Below, one piece after another: positions 23,741 through 34,741 of a stretch of 64,000 nt of DNA. Under the pieces are notes generated by a model. It saw only the letters and a list, made by a program, of their open reading frames with translations. It was not told the DNA's origin and did no database searches. The DNA is from Megaleporinus macrocephalus (lineage: Eukaryota > Chordata > Actinopteri > Characiformes > Anostomidae), in NCBI GenBank assembly GCA_021613375.1, contig CM038726.1, positions 9,090,148 through 9,154,147 of the forward strand, given 5' to 3'. The translations under genes and the position numbers were made by a program. Numbering within the stretch: position 1 is the first letter of the stretch; each line of letters starts with the position of its first letter.

Positions 23741-25111
23741 CATATCTACTGAATTGATAGATTGAATTATTTTTTAGACTAACATACCCTGCCGTTTGGT
23801 AGAGATGGCCACAATTAGGTTGGGTTGAGCTCAATTTCTTCTTCATTAAGATATAGCAACTATAGGAATCTGACTGATTGACTTCATCTGGGTAACCCCC
23901 TATAAAAGACTGTAAGTTTCGTAGGTCACTGTCGCACCCTCTCTTTGTGTCACTGGTAAACAGTAGCTCTACGGAGCAAAAACTAAAATAAAATAAAGAA
24001 AAAGAGGAATAAATTATCCCAACAAACGAGGATCAAAATCCCATCAAGAAAACAAAAGAACGAAAAGAAGGAGAAAGATACTCAGGGCGTGCCCTTTGTT
24101 TGACATTTCCATGCTTCTCGGTGCAGTGTTCATAGACCCGCCATTAGGGCAACTAATTTTTCAACTGTAATTGTTTTTTGGCATTTCAGGTGTTGTACAT
24201 TTCTATCCTGGAACGAGTGAAGTGCCACCCAAAATAACTGTGATCCAATATCTAAGATTCCTCAGCACTGACCAACGCCTATGCCCCCTCCCCAAAGACC
24301 ACCCCTAAGGCAAAGTGGTTAGAAAGCAATATTGTAGTTTAAAACAAGTAAAACTTTTACTTCAAATCAATAAGAAGTCAATTTGTACGCTGTACTGTCA
24401 CTGTTCCATAAACACTAACACATACAATGTTTAAAGTTATAAAAAGAACTAATCTCATAATAATACACATTATATACAATACAGCTCTGAACAACATGTC
24501 ATGTCAGATCTTACAGTATATACAATAACACAAACATCACAATATGTTTAGTTTTAGATAATTTAATGTGAATTTATGTGTTATAAAAAGAATTCACATC
24601 TGAAACGTTTGTAGTAGTTCTTTAATACTAGAGTTTTCAAAGATTACAAATGATTTGATATAAATCACACATTCAGAAGAAATCATATGAACAATTGATA
24701 CAATTGGAAAGCTTTTATCCCAGTAAGGGGAATATCCTGCACTAACAATATCACCCTTTCCAGATTAACAGTAACCTGATAATAAAGACTGCTGCTCACC
24801 TGGTGTTACTGCACCATCAGTAAATGGACGTTGTGTCTAATCTCCTTAATAAATCAATCATTCTTTTATCATTATAAAAATGCTCTGGTGTAAATACACA
24901 TACCAAGTCAGAATAGTTCACAGTGGAGCTGATAGGAACCAGACGTCTGAAGAGTTTAGTTCCTCTACAAACTTTTCCAGACTGTTTTAGCAAATTACCA
25001 TTTCAGCTCTTCTGTAGACTGAACTCCTTCAGCTGCAGCTACACTCTACTTCTCTCTGACTGACTGATGAACTTCATTTCTGTGAGGGTGAGTCGTTGCG
25101 TTCTCTGATCA
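23741..25111. other. Downstream flank of GIMAP gene, no gene seen
   Basis: AT-rich sequence past the stop codon at 25112. No exon is recognised, and the gene's 3' UTR is presumably in 24.5-25.1 kb. Confidence 0.4.
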
Positions 25112-26429
25112 TCAGTGAAATAGATCCTTAAACCTCTGAGAGAATCCTTTAGACTCTCCTTCTGCAGCAGGAGCAGCTCTCTCTGAGTCTGAGATGCTCC
25201 TCACACTTCTCTCATAAACCTCCTCCAGAAGTGAGTGAGTCTTTGTGAGATCAGAATATCTCAGTTTCAGTGTCTCCAACTCTCTGTTCTTCTCCTCCAT
25301 CTGTCTGCTGAACTCGTCCTGCATCTTTAACTTTGAGGCCAAAATGTTTCTCTGGAGTTCAGGCAGGATGATCTTCATGAGGTTTCTCTCTGCCTCCATT
25401 CTGGCTTCTCCTTCATACGTCTCCCTGATCTCCTCCATCTCCTGTCTGTGTCTCTCCTCCATCCTCCCTCCTCCCCCTCTCCTCTCTTTTCTTTTAGTCT
25501 CTTCACCTTCTCCTCCATTTCTGTTCTTCGCTCTAACTCTCGTCCTAGCTCTTGCTCCAGTTCTCTCCTTTTCTCTTCATCTCTCTCTTCTTTCATCCTC
25601 CTCTCCAGCTCAGTTGTTCGATGATTAAGTTGTTTTATCTCTCCTTCATGCTCTTCTACTGCTCCCTCTATCTTTTTCAAAGAGTTCTGCACCTCCTTTT
25701 CTAGTTTTTCCTTCATTTCCTTTTCTTCCATCTTCCTCTTTTCTTCTCTTTCCTTCATGAGCTTTGTCTCCATTGCTCTGATCTGAGATTCTATCTCCTG
25801 GTAGATCTCACTGCTGTAGAACTTCTCTCTGTTTCCTTCCACATCTTCTCGATCTTCTCCAGCAGCTCTGAGGTTTGAGAAGCATCACCGCTCTCCTTAA
25901 TGCTGAGACAGTGAAACCTGTTCCCACATTTCTCTACAAGTCTCTGGACCTCCTGCTTTCCTGACTGGATAAACTCTTCAATGTTCTTCTCCTGGACCTC
26001 ATCAGTAACCGTGAAAGGATCATGGTGTTCCTCCAACATCTCTCTCCAAAGATCTCTCCATTTTCTCCAGCATCCCTCTTTCCTCTCCTGTAGACTGCTT
26101 CACTGGTATGAATAGGAGGAAGACATGGGGTCCTGGGGCAGACAGATGGACACAGAGTCCCACGTCCTGTCTCAGCTCCTCCAGAGAGAGTCCAGGACAA
26201 AACCAGTCAGGAGTGTCCACCACAGTCACCTGCCTCCCAGCCACCTCCCCCTGTCTGCTCTCACTCTGGTGCCTCACTGTAGACGCTCCAGCCTGGCTCC
26301 CGTCCTCTCTGCCCAGGATGGTGTTATCCTGCTGCACTCTTCCCACATCAGTCCTCCCCAGCAGCACCAGCCTGAGTTCTGCTCCAGGAACTGACACTGG
26401 AGAGGCTGAACTAGAGGATTCTCCACTCA
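25112..26429 (-). pseudogene. Exon E: AIG1/GIMAP GTPase domain and C-terminal coiled coil
   Basis: After acceptor TCTGCAG, the frame reads SGESSSSASPVSVPGAELRL. Next comes a damaged P-loop (LLGRTDVGRVQQDNTILGRE, lacking the usual GKS), the G3 motif VTVVDTPDW, and SLEELRQDVGLCVHLSAPG. Frames then change near 26062 (IFGERCWRNTMI), near 26030 (VQEKNIEEFIQ...LVEKCGNRFHC) and near 25855 (REKFYSSEIYQEIE). The last shift is near 25470, leading to the terminal coiled coil and a stop at 25112. The pieces occur in the normal order of the family. Each break is one base, several in short homopolymers, so decay and sequencing error are both possible. Confidence 0.75.
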
Positions 26430-26531
26430 CTGCAGATCAACAAGAATGAGGATTTTAATCTCTTATTATAAGCTGATGATCATTCTGTTCAGAGAAATGT
26501 ATTACGACTGTATGAAACTGGAATTATTTAC

Positions 26532-26600
26532 TATCTGGAGGAAGTTCTTTACTGTTTCTTCTCCTGAGCGGTGCTGCAGATTCTGGAGTCTCTCCACTTA
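26532..26600 (-). CDS. Exon D: 69-nt linker exon
   Basis: Acceptor TTTTTCATAG, donor ATA|GTAAAT, phase 1-1. It encodes SGETPESAAPLRRRNSKELP plus PD. Its start resembles the start of exon E (SGE) and its end resembles the end of exon C (RRRNSK.LPPD), which suggests this linker unit has been copied. Confidence 0.6.
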
Positions 26601-26854
26601 CTATGAAAAAGAAGAACAACATATAATGAAGATTGTTATTGAGTAGTTTGTAGATGTTATATAGTATAAAATCTCTGTATGAGTTTAATGTTCAGCTGTG
26701 TAATTATTATAAAATAAAGACAGTACATTATATTTGAGTATGTTTAGTATAATTTTAGATTATGTATTAGATTGTATATTATTATGATGTGTGTGATGAA
26801 TATTAGACTGTAATATAAATAATTAAACATGTAATATTTTTATTTTAATTGTTT
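26601..26854. other. Intron remainder, AT-rich
   Basis: AT-rich intron between exon D and the LTR element, with nothing identifiable. Confidence 0.5.
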
Positions 26855-26859
26855 GTAAC

Positions 26860-27211
26860 TGTCACGGCTGAGTAGGTGGAGAGATGAGTTCGGACACACT
26901 CGCAAGCTTTTAAATAAACAATATTTTAATGACGTAACCACAAAGATAAGGCAAACAGACAGGCTACATAGACACATATCAAGACAACTATAACGAACAC
27001 ATCAAAACAATGACCAACCAAAGACAGAGGGCAAACACAGGGTATATATACACACATAGACTAACAAGAGGGAACAGGTGGCGAGACTTAAACATCAATG
27101 GGGAACAGTGTGCTGCGAGGCGGGGCAAGGGTGGAGACAAGGAGCACGTGACAAAACAGAACCACATGGACGGGATGTAAACAAAGGCACATGGACGGGC
27201 CAGGCGTGACA
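26860..27211 (-). repeat. LTR (downstream LTR in element sense)
   Basis: Direct repeat of 28360-28713. The plus strand starts TGTCACGGCTGAG and ends GGCGTGACA. Confidence 0.85.
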
Positions 27212-27289
27212 GCACCCCCCCCCAAGGCGGACCCACCCGGGGAGCCAACCCCAGGAGCCGCCCCAGAGGAGGGCCAGGACAAAGACGGG

Positions 27290-27530
27290 ACAGATGGACA
27301 GACCAGGCAGATGGAAACAGACAGACAGGCAGACAGACAGACGGAAACAGACAGACGGACGGACAGACCAGACAGATGGAAGAAGCAGACAGACGGACCA
27401 GGCAGGCAGACGGACAGACGGGCGCAGGCAGGCAGACAGACAGACGAACAGACAGACAGTGTGAACGACAAGGGGCCGACAGAAACAAACAAACAGGAAC
27501 AGGCGGGAGCCGACAGACAGACAGGAACAA
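27290..27530. repeat. Low-complexity GACAGACAGACGG repeats
   Basis: Irregular repeats of CAGACAGACGG type inside the LTR element. They produce long open frames on both strands, rich in Asp/Arg/Gln or in Cys/Leu/Ser, that are not genes. Confidence 0.75.
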
Positions 27531-28359
27531 GAACAAAATTAGGGACGAGGAGACGAAGAGGGAGGAAGACAACGAGACGACAAAAGAGGAGGATGACGAG
27601 GGAACCGAGGGAGGGACGACAAAAAGACAAAGGAGGAGACTGACAAGACGGAACAGGAGGAGAACAAAACGAGGACCAAGGGAACCAGACAACGACGGAA
27701 AACAACAACCAAAACAGACAGAATTCAAGCACGAGGACAGGACAAAACACGAGACAGACTAGGAAGAGGACAAGGCACCAAAACAGGAACAAACAAACCG
27801 ACAAGGACAGGAACACGAACCAGGAACATGGATACCAAAACAGGAACAGGAACAAAACGGGAACAGGAACACAAATCGGAACAAAACAGGGCAACGAAAC
27901 AGAAACAGGGTGGGCGGGCGGGGAACAACAAGGCCTGCCTTAACAGGTAGATTACAGGGGAAAAAAGTCATAAAGCGCTCTGGGCGCGGAGTCAGGAGCC
28001 GCCCGGATCACCGTCTGGGGAGGCAGCGGGTGCTGCGGGCAACGCCCACGGAGGCAGCGGGTGCTGCGCCGATGCCCGGGACTGCCGCGGGCACGGCTCT
28101 CACTCCGAGGCTGCCGCTGGCGCTGGAGTGCCAGCAAAGCTGTGGAGCGGCGCCGATGGAGAGTGCTCGCGCTGCTGCGAGCAAAACAAACTGATCCAGC
28201 CGTAAAATGCTGGCTGGGGTCCCAAATAGTCAGTTCGGTGCAGCTGCTCTGAAGTGTCTCTGAGCAGCTGCACTTCAGAGACGTAATACTGGTGGTGGCT
28301 CGAGGCTGCCTTGTACCGGGAGCCGGCGCGAGTTGGGGACTGGTGGGGGTTGGTCATTC

Positions 28360-28713
28360 TGTCACGGACTGAGTAGTGGAGAGATGAGTTTGGACACACT
28401 CGCGAGCTTTTAAATAAACGATATTTTAATAAACGTAAACACAAACGATAAGGCAAACAGACGGGGGCTACATAGACACATACCATGACAACTATAACGA
28501 CACATCAAGACAATGACCAACAAAGACAGAGGGCAAACACAGGGTATATATACACACATGGACTAACAAGAGGGAACAGGGGACGAGACTAAACATCAAT
28601 GGGGAACAGGTGTGCGAGGCGGGGGCAAAGGGCGGAGACAAGGAGCACGTGACAAAACAGAACCACATGGCCGGGATGTAAACACAAGGCACATGGACGG
28701 GCAGGACGTTACA
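28360..28713 (-). repeat. LTR (upstream LTR in element sense)
   Basis: Direct repeat of 26860-27211. The plus strand starts TGTCACGGACTGAG and ends GGACGTTACA. In minus sense an ATG follows within a few bases of its inner edge, but no long gag-like frame continues. Confidence 0.85.
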
Positions 28714-28744
28714 GTAACATCATACAATCCTAATAGTTACTTAC

Positions 28745-29328
28745 AGTCTGGAGGTAAAAGCCCTTTACTGTTTCTTCTCCTGGCTGGAACTGATGAGTCT
28801 GGATCAGTTCTTTCCTGCAGCTGCTTGTTTCTCTCCTCTAGAAGTTCTGTCTTTCTCCTCAACCTGCTTCTCTCTTTCCATTAGCTGTGTGTTTCTCTCA
28901 CTTAGAAGTTTCTCCTTCTCTTCCAGCTGTTTGTCTTTTTCACTCAGTTCAGTTTTCTGTTCTTCAATAATCTCTAAATGTTCTTTTATAGTCATGTCTT
29001 TCTCTTTCAGTTTTATTTCTTTATCATTCAGTTTTTGTTTTATCTCTTTTAATTCTTCATCTTTCTCCACAAGTCTTTTCTCCATTTCTTCTCTTTGTAC
29101 TCTATGAGTCTCTGATTTATTTGTTGTTTGTATCAGTTCATCTTGTGTCTCTGTGAGAAGTTTTTCTTTCTCTTCTAATATTTTGTTCTTCATCTGAAGT
29201 GTTGTCTGTATTTTCAGTCAGAAGTCTGTTTTTCTCCTCAACTTGTTTTTCTCTCTCCATTAACTGTGTGTCTCTCTCAGTTATAATAGTATTTGTTTCT
29301 TCCAGCTGTTTGTTCTTTTCAGTTAAAT
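28745..29328 (-). CDS. Exon C: coiled coil with frameshifts
   Basis: 584 nt from acceptor TTTTCTTACAG to donor T|GTAAGT. A phase 1-1 exon should be a multiple of three, so the length alone shows a net indel. The frame opens LTEKNKQLEETNTIITERD, breaks near 29200, runs MKNKILEEKEKLLTETQDEL to EKQVEEKD, and breaks again near 28825. It then closes with SSVPARRRNSKGLLPPD, the same linker type as exon D. Confidence 0.65.
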
Positions 29329-29479
29329 CTGTAAGAAAACATCAATTCAGAGAAAGTAAGTTTATTAGCTGGAAAGAAAACAATAAAGTAAAACAGACTT
29401 TATTTCTATTTAAACAAAGTCTGGAACAATTAGTCAGTTTACAGATATAAAGTACTGAGATTTAACAGCGAGTAAGATT

Positions 29480-30480
29480 ATTAGCTGCTAAAGAAACATA
29501 TAGATTTTATATCTCTTACAAAAGACTGAAAACAATCTATAGTTATATGATGAGATAAATACATTAATAATAAAGATAATCATACAGATTTATTAATAAT
29601 AATTACACAATCACTTAAAACACTGGACACACCTACTTATACCAGTATCCACACTTTTGGACTCACAATGAAGAGCACATATAGAATTACACTGAATAAA
29701 TGTGGAAAAAATCAGAAATAGCTCAGAATTAACAATATCTAGTCTGAAATAATGTAGATTGAAATGAGGAATTAAATGAGGGAGAATAATTAATAACAAT
29801 TACTTTACCAGTCAAAAAGTTTAGACAAACTTGCTTAAAAATATTTCTGCTTATTTATGCTGTTTTACACATTTTACAATCATAGTGAAACATCAGAACT
29901 ATCATATAATACATACAGAATTATACACACACCAAAGAATATAAAGAAATCAATTTATCTTCTAATTTTGATTTTTATAAATTGAACTTATTTGACTTGT
30001 TGCTGCTTTAACACCCACTTAAAATTCCCTCAGGACCCCAGTCAGTTTAAGGGAATCCTGGTCAGTTCATATCACTGCAGAACATAGAGGGAGCCTCGAG
30101 TCCTTAATTATTTGGAGGTTTAATGATTTTTTTCGTTTATGTTAGAACCATTAATTTCTGAAAGAAGTTTTTTTGCTTTTTTAATTTTTATTATTTCTAA
30201 TTATTTGTATTTTTTTATTTATTTTAGTTTTTTTAGCATAGAGATTTTAAGTAGTAGGATGTCAGTGTTACTGCTACTGTTTCCTGATTGGTTGATGAGT
30301 AAAGGGTTTATACTCAACATTGTAAATGTACATAACACTATTAAACAGTCCTATCTCTGGAGATCAGTAGTGCTCAGAAAAATACAGCAGTGCTGAAGAT
30401 TTCTCATGCTGTTCTCTTGTTTGAACACTCAGTCATTCTGGACTGTCTCGGGAGTTTAACAGCAGTAAGTCACTGTCCTT
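29480..30480. repeat. Intronic tandem duplication, unit 1 (no hAT)
   Basis: Shares ordered blocks with 30670-31183 plus 34278-34480: TCTCTTACAAAAG, CATAGTGAAACATCAGAAC, ACACTATTAAACAGTCCTAT and CTCAGTCATTCTGGACTGTC. It lies in the intron between exons B and C. In unit 1 the place where unit 2 holds the 3.1-kb element is uninterrupted (CTGATTGGTTGATGAG). Confidence 0.75.
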
Positions 30481-30669
30481 GAAAATCATGTATCTCCATT
30501 TTTGTAGATTTTGAGTTCTTCTACATCAGTTTTGAACACGCCATGGTCGTTTACTTTGTGAGAATTTTCATGATGAATGAACAATAGAAGTGCTCCAAAC
30601 CAGCTATGTTTTTGGTCTCTCTGTAAAGTTGCAATTTTGGAGATACTCTGTTTTTTACTGGACCGGCGA

Positions 30670-31183
30670 CGATAATAGAATTTTTATCTCTCTTACAAAA
30701 GCCTGAAAAACTATCTACTGTAATAAGAAAGATACATACATTAATAAGAAAATTAACCGAAAACAATTACAATATAGTCAAAAATCTAGATACCCCTTAA
30801 CTACTTTTCCCACATTTTCGAGTCACAAATAATTTTGCTGCAAAAATGCTGGAATATTTTTTTTTTTATTAAACACATATTATAGGCTGAAAACATTAAG
30901 AGTTTAAATGAGGAAATAAATGACTGGATAATAATTAATTAACATTGTATTATGAGTCAAAACATTTCAGGACGAACCTCTTTTAAACTGTTTCTCCTAT
31001 TTACATAATTTTCAACATTTTTCAATCATAGTGAAACATCAGAACGGTAATATAACACATACAGAATTATACACACCCAAAGAAATGTAAACAAATATAT
31101 ATATCTTTGTTTATTTTTTTACCAGTATACAGGTTTTGAGTAATAGGGTGTCAGCATTACTGCTACTGTGTGCTGATGGTTGG
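30670..31183. repeat. Intronic tandem duplication, unit 2 left part
   Basis: Diverged second copy of the intronic unit, interrupted at 31184 by the hAT-like element. It resumes at 34278. Confidence 0.7.
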
Positions 31184-34100
31184 CAGACATGGGACAAGTC
31201 AATAAGTTGCAAGTAGCAAGTAAGTCTCAAGTCTTGACAATCAGTCCCAAGTCATACAAGCGAGTCTTGACGTCTTAACCTTCGAGTCCTAGTCAAAGTC
31301 ACCCAGATGTAACGTCCATTTTAGTATTTAACACCAATTGATGCAGTTGATCAGTGAATATTAAACTAATATTAATATAACATTAACATTTTTTAAAGTT
31401 TGTATTATAACAAAATAACCAGCATATGAAATTAGATCATTTCAAGCAGTTCTAATCACTAATCACCCTCTTACCAGTCCATTACCAGTCCAATCACCTC
31501 ATTACCAGTCCAATCACTCCAATACCAGTCCATTACCAGTCCAATCACCTCATTACAGTCCATTACCAGTTAAAACAGGTGTTGAAGCAGAAAAACACTA
31601 CAAATGTGACGGCAGTGGGTCTCGAGGCCGAGGCTGAGAAACACTGCACTGTATGGAAGTATTAGTACTCATTACACCTACAGGAACTTTAATAATCACA
31701 TTCTAAACACATACGCATTAATATCTGGACGGGCTTCTTTCAGTTCTAAAGATGTGTGACTCTGCAGTAGCTCTGCATGGACTGATCAGTGCTTTGTACT
31801 GTTCTCCACTACTGGAACACTTCCTGTCTGAGACGCTGAGCTTCCTTAAACACTTTAATGTTCAGTAAAGTTCTCAGTGGACGGTTGGAAGATCTAGGAG
31901 GAGGAACAGAGGGAGAGAGCTTCCTTCACATTAGCTGTTGTTTATCATTATGTTGCTAAGTTTGCTAGCTTGTTATCAGTAGCTAGCTAACTGCTATATG
32001 TGGAATATACAGAGCAGAGACTTCTGCTTCTTTGTGCCTCAAAAGTGGAACAAAGTTTGAAGTGGTTGCAGCTTCATCTGTGATCTTGGACTCCCGTGTC
32101 CTGCACTGTCGCAGTTCTATTTTATTTACTGCAGCAGAATCTTTGTAGTTGAACAGGATTATCTTTCAGGAGTATGTTGCTCCTCGTCTCCGCACAAATT
32201 CAACACTGGCACCCCCACAAAAGTTCCCATGATTGGCTGCAGAACTTTACTTGTTGCTAGGATACAGATAAATGAGCGGCGCAGCTCAGCTGCCTAGCAT
32301 TACAGCACCATTTAATACAAAGCTGATCATGTTATTTGATTTAAGATTTCCTTATTTATTATGTAAAATAAGGTGGCGAGTATGGCGTCACGTTAAGGTC
32401 AAAAGTCGAGCGTTGTAAAAAGCGAGGTGAAAGATATAAAGCTGAACATTTCACGCACGTAGATGTTTCATCGTAGAGCGTAATGTGAAACTCGTGAGCA
32501 CCGAAAGAGGAATCGCACGCGCAATTTTCATAAACACGCGCTCAAACTGCTCGAATGCTTTTTTTCATTAGCGATTTGATGTTTTTCCTCACGCGCAAAG
32601 TGCAATACCGTCAGCTGCTTTTTAGTTTTTAGTCTTATCACTTCTTATCAGGCACGTATTCACTCGTACCGCTGCAACTCGCTCAGTTAGGCTCAGATAC
32701 TCTGCGCATATTCGCGTTTGGCTGCTGCTGTACAATCGCTGCTGTGCTCACAATCAATAGACAGACTCCTAAATCTTTCAAACAACATTGTGTAAGTGGT
32801 GGTTGAAGCAGAGAACAAAGAACGATCACTACATTTCCCCACAGTTCCCCACTCTCCTCCCCCCCCCATTTCTCCCACTAGTTTACTATCTAAAGAGGTC
32901 CAAGCAACGCTGTAGAAGGTAAGGGACGTCTATAAGTGCGGTCCAACTTCACAAACGTACAACTTAATGATTTATACGTATGACTACACATACAAATCGC
33001 TAATAGTGTACAGAGTAACTTCATGTCTTAACAGTTGTACATTTAATACTTATGTAACTAAAATTCAACCAAGTCTTATTCTTACCAAAATTAAAGGTTG
33101 CAGTAAATTCAGTCTTCTGTTTAACAACACAAGCAATTCTGAGGGTATGCTACATCATATGGATGTATGTAACTTAAAATAATAATTATAATATAATAGC
33201 AATTCATTACTTTTAATAAATAACTGAATATTCAACCAAAGCAATATTATACAAAGTAAAGATTGTAGTATGTTTTTGTAAGAAGTGTTTTAATAAACTA
33301 CAAGTGATTTTATTTTGCAGCAGGTTCATATGTATATTAGTAAAGATTTCGGAGGTTTTGGTTAGGTCTGTACGTATGTTTGCATTGTTTACCACAGCTC
33401 TGTAAAAGTAGTAGATTTTGACATAATCTGTGTTTTTCATCAAGTCAAGTATCATTTAACACATACAGATTCCATTTCTCAGAATGGTGTACGTTATTGA
33501 ACAGGACCCCACTTTATACACGGTCCCTTATCGTCTTCAGCGTTGCTTCGACCTATTTAGATAGAAGCTACTGGAAGAATGGAAAGATTAGGAACTGTGG
33601 GAAAATGTAGTGATCGTACTTTGTTGTTTTAGAGATTTAGGAGGCTGTTTGTCTGATTGTTTGTTTGTTTATGAGCTACAGCAGCGGTCAAACGTGAATA
33701 TTCGCTGAATATATGAGCCTAAGTGAGCGAGCTGCAGCGGGAACGAGTGAATACGTGCTGAAAAGAAGTGATAAGACTATTAAATCATTACTGTAAGTGA
33801 TATAAACCAGAGTTGTATCAATCTATCTGTGGGCTGCTCTGCGTCCACCATGTTTGCTGTAGTTTGAGAGGTGTGTCGAAGTGAGCAGTCAGTCACGAAA
33901 CCAGGTGCCATCAGCCAATAGCGTTTGGCCCATGTCCCGCCCCCAAACTGTCAAAACCACCCCCTCTGAAAACTCCAAAAAAAGCATTAAAGGAGGAAAA
34001 AGACAGCTTGAACGCGTTTATGAAAGTTGCCCGCGTGGTTTGTCTTTCTTTGCTCTCGAGTTTCATATTTGTGCTCACAAATGAAACATTTATGTTCACG

Positions 34101-34277
34101 AAATGTTAAAACGTGCAGCTTTAAATCTTTCACCTCGTGTCTTTGCACGCTTGAGTTTTGACATTAATGTGACGCCATAGGCGAGTCTTAAAGCTCAAGT
34201 CCGATTTCAAGTCTAAGTCAGTAAAGGTAAAGTCACAAGTCATCAGTTTAGTCATGTGACTCGAGTCCACACGTCTG
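31184..34277. mobile_element. 3.1-kb hAT-like element with nested foldback
   Basis: The ends are inverted (CAGACATGGGAC... and its counterpart ending ...GTCCACACGTCTG), and near-identical 8-bp duplications ATGGTTGG/CTGGTTGG flank it. The subterminal regions repeat CAAGTC-type motifs in both orientations. The paralogous intron unit at about 30285 gives the empty site. No transposase frame is present, so it is non-autonomous. It holds a (CATTACCAGTCCAATCACCT)-type tandem repeat at 31465-31580 and a 1.8-kb foldback element. hAT assignment rests on the 8-bp duplication and CAG start. Confidence 0.7.
32381..34179. mobile_element. Foldback DNA element, long TIRs, 6-bp TSD
   Basis: It starts TATGGCGTCAC, ends GTGACGCCATA, and is flanked by GGCGAG at 32375-32380 and 34180-34185. 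The two halves are inverted copies of about 580-680 bp (32381-32965 and 33490-34179), with shared blocks including GAGGTGAAAGAT, TCTTATCACTTCTT and AAGCAACGCTG. A loop of about 500 bp lies between them. There is no coding capacity. The TATGGCGT end is shared with the junction at 2142. Confidence 0.75.
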
Positions 34278-34480
34278 CTGGTTGGTGAGTAAAGGGGTTT
34301 ATGATTATTAACATCATGAATGTACATAAGACACTATTAAACAGTCCTATATCTGGAGATCAGTAGTGCTCAGAAAAATAATAGCAGTGCTGAAGATGCT
34401 ATTTCATGCTGTTCTCTGTTTGAACACTCAGTCATTCTGGACTGTCTCTGGAGCGGAGCGCCCTCTAGTGTCTACCAGAC
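34278..34480. repeat. Intronic tandem duplication, unit 2 right part
   Basis: Continues unit 2 after the hAT-like element (GAGTAAAGGGGTTTATGATT... to CTCAGTCATTCTGGACTGTC). Confidence 0.7.
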
Positions 34481-34672
34481 CTGCAACACACTGAGTGTCA
34501 GTTCTCCTCACTATAAATTCTCTCTCCTGGTGATTTTCCAGCAGGACTGAACTCACACATATGCTGATATGCTAAAGGTTTGACTGCTAGTGTGTGTTGA
34601 TGATGATTCAGGTACATTAATGAACACAGTTAATAAAGACTGAAACTGCTGAGCTTAAACCTGAAAACTCAC

Positions 34673-34741
34673 CAGTCATCTGTGATGAAATGATACTTTT
34701 CAGGGTTTCAGTTTCAGTCTGTAGGTCAGAATTCTGCTGTG
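34673..34741 (-). CDS. Exon B: short coiled-coil exon
   Basis: 69 nt, with acceptor TATCATTTCAG and donor G|GTGAGT, phase 1-1 and open. It reads QQNSDLQTETETLKSIISSQ and then MT, continuing the heptads. The intron before it is almost wholly a 3-kb insertion (34777-37771). Confidence 0.65.

Larger units (their letters stand above)
26860..28713 (-). mobile_element. Non-autonomous LTR element, two LTRs, 5-bp TSD
   Basis: Two direct repeats, 26860-27211 (352 bp) and 28360-28713 (354 bp), differ by scattered substitutions and indels. They have TG...CA ends and are flanked by GTAAC at 26855-26859 and 28714-28718. On the minus strand the LTR carries TATATATA and later ATTAAAATA, and a G-run (GGGGGGGGTGC) adjoins the downstream LTR like a polypurine tract. 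This sets the orientation as minus. The 1.15-kb interior has no protease, reverse transcriptase or integrase; it is GC-rich and then low-complexity. It is a short non-autonomous (TRIM/LARD-like) element in the exon C-D intron. Confidence 0.85.

Noticed and set aside
25245..25628. Plus-strand open frame opposite the GIMAP coiled coil
   Set aside because: It is the complementary shadow of Glu/Lys-rich coiled-coil coding sequence, giving Ser/Leu/Phe-rich translation.
27088..27894. Long minus-strand open frames rich in Cys, Leu, Ser and Val
   Set aside because: They run across LTR and GACAGACGG low-complexity sequence and have opposite-strand open frames of equal length. They are compositional by-products.
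28793..29107. Plus-strand Ser/Phe-rich open frame
   Set aside because: Shadow of exon C on the other strand.
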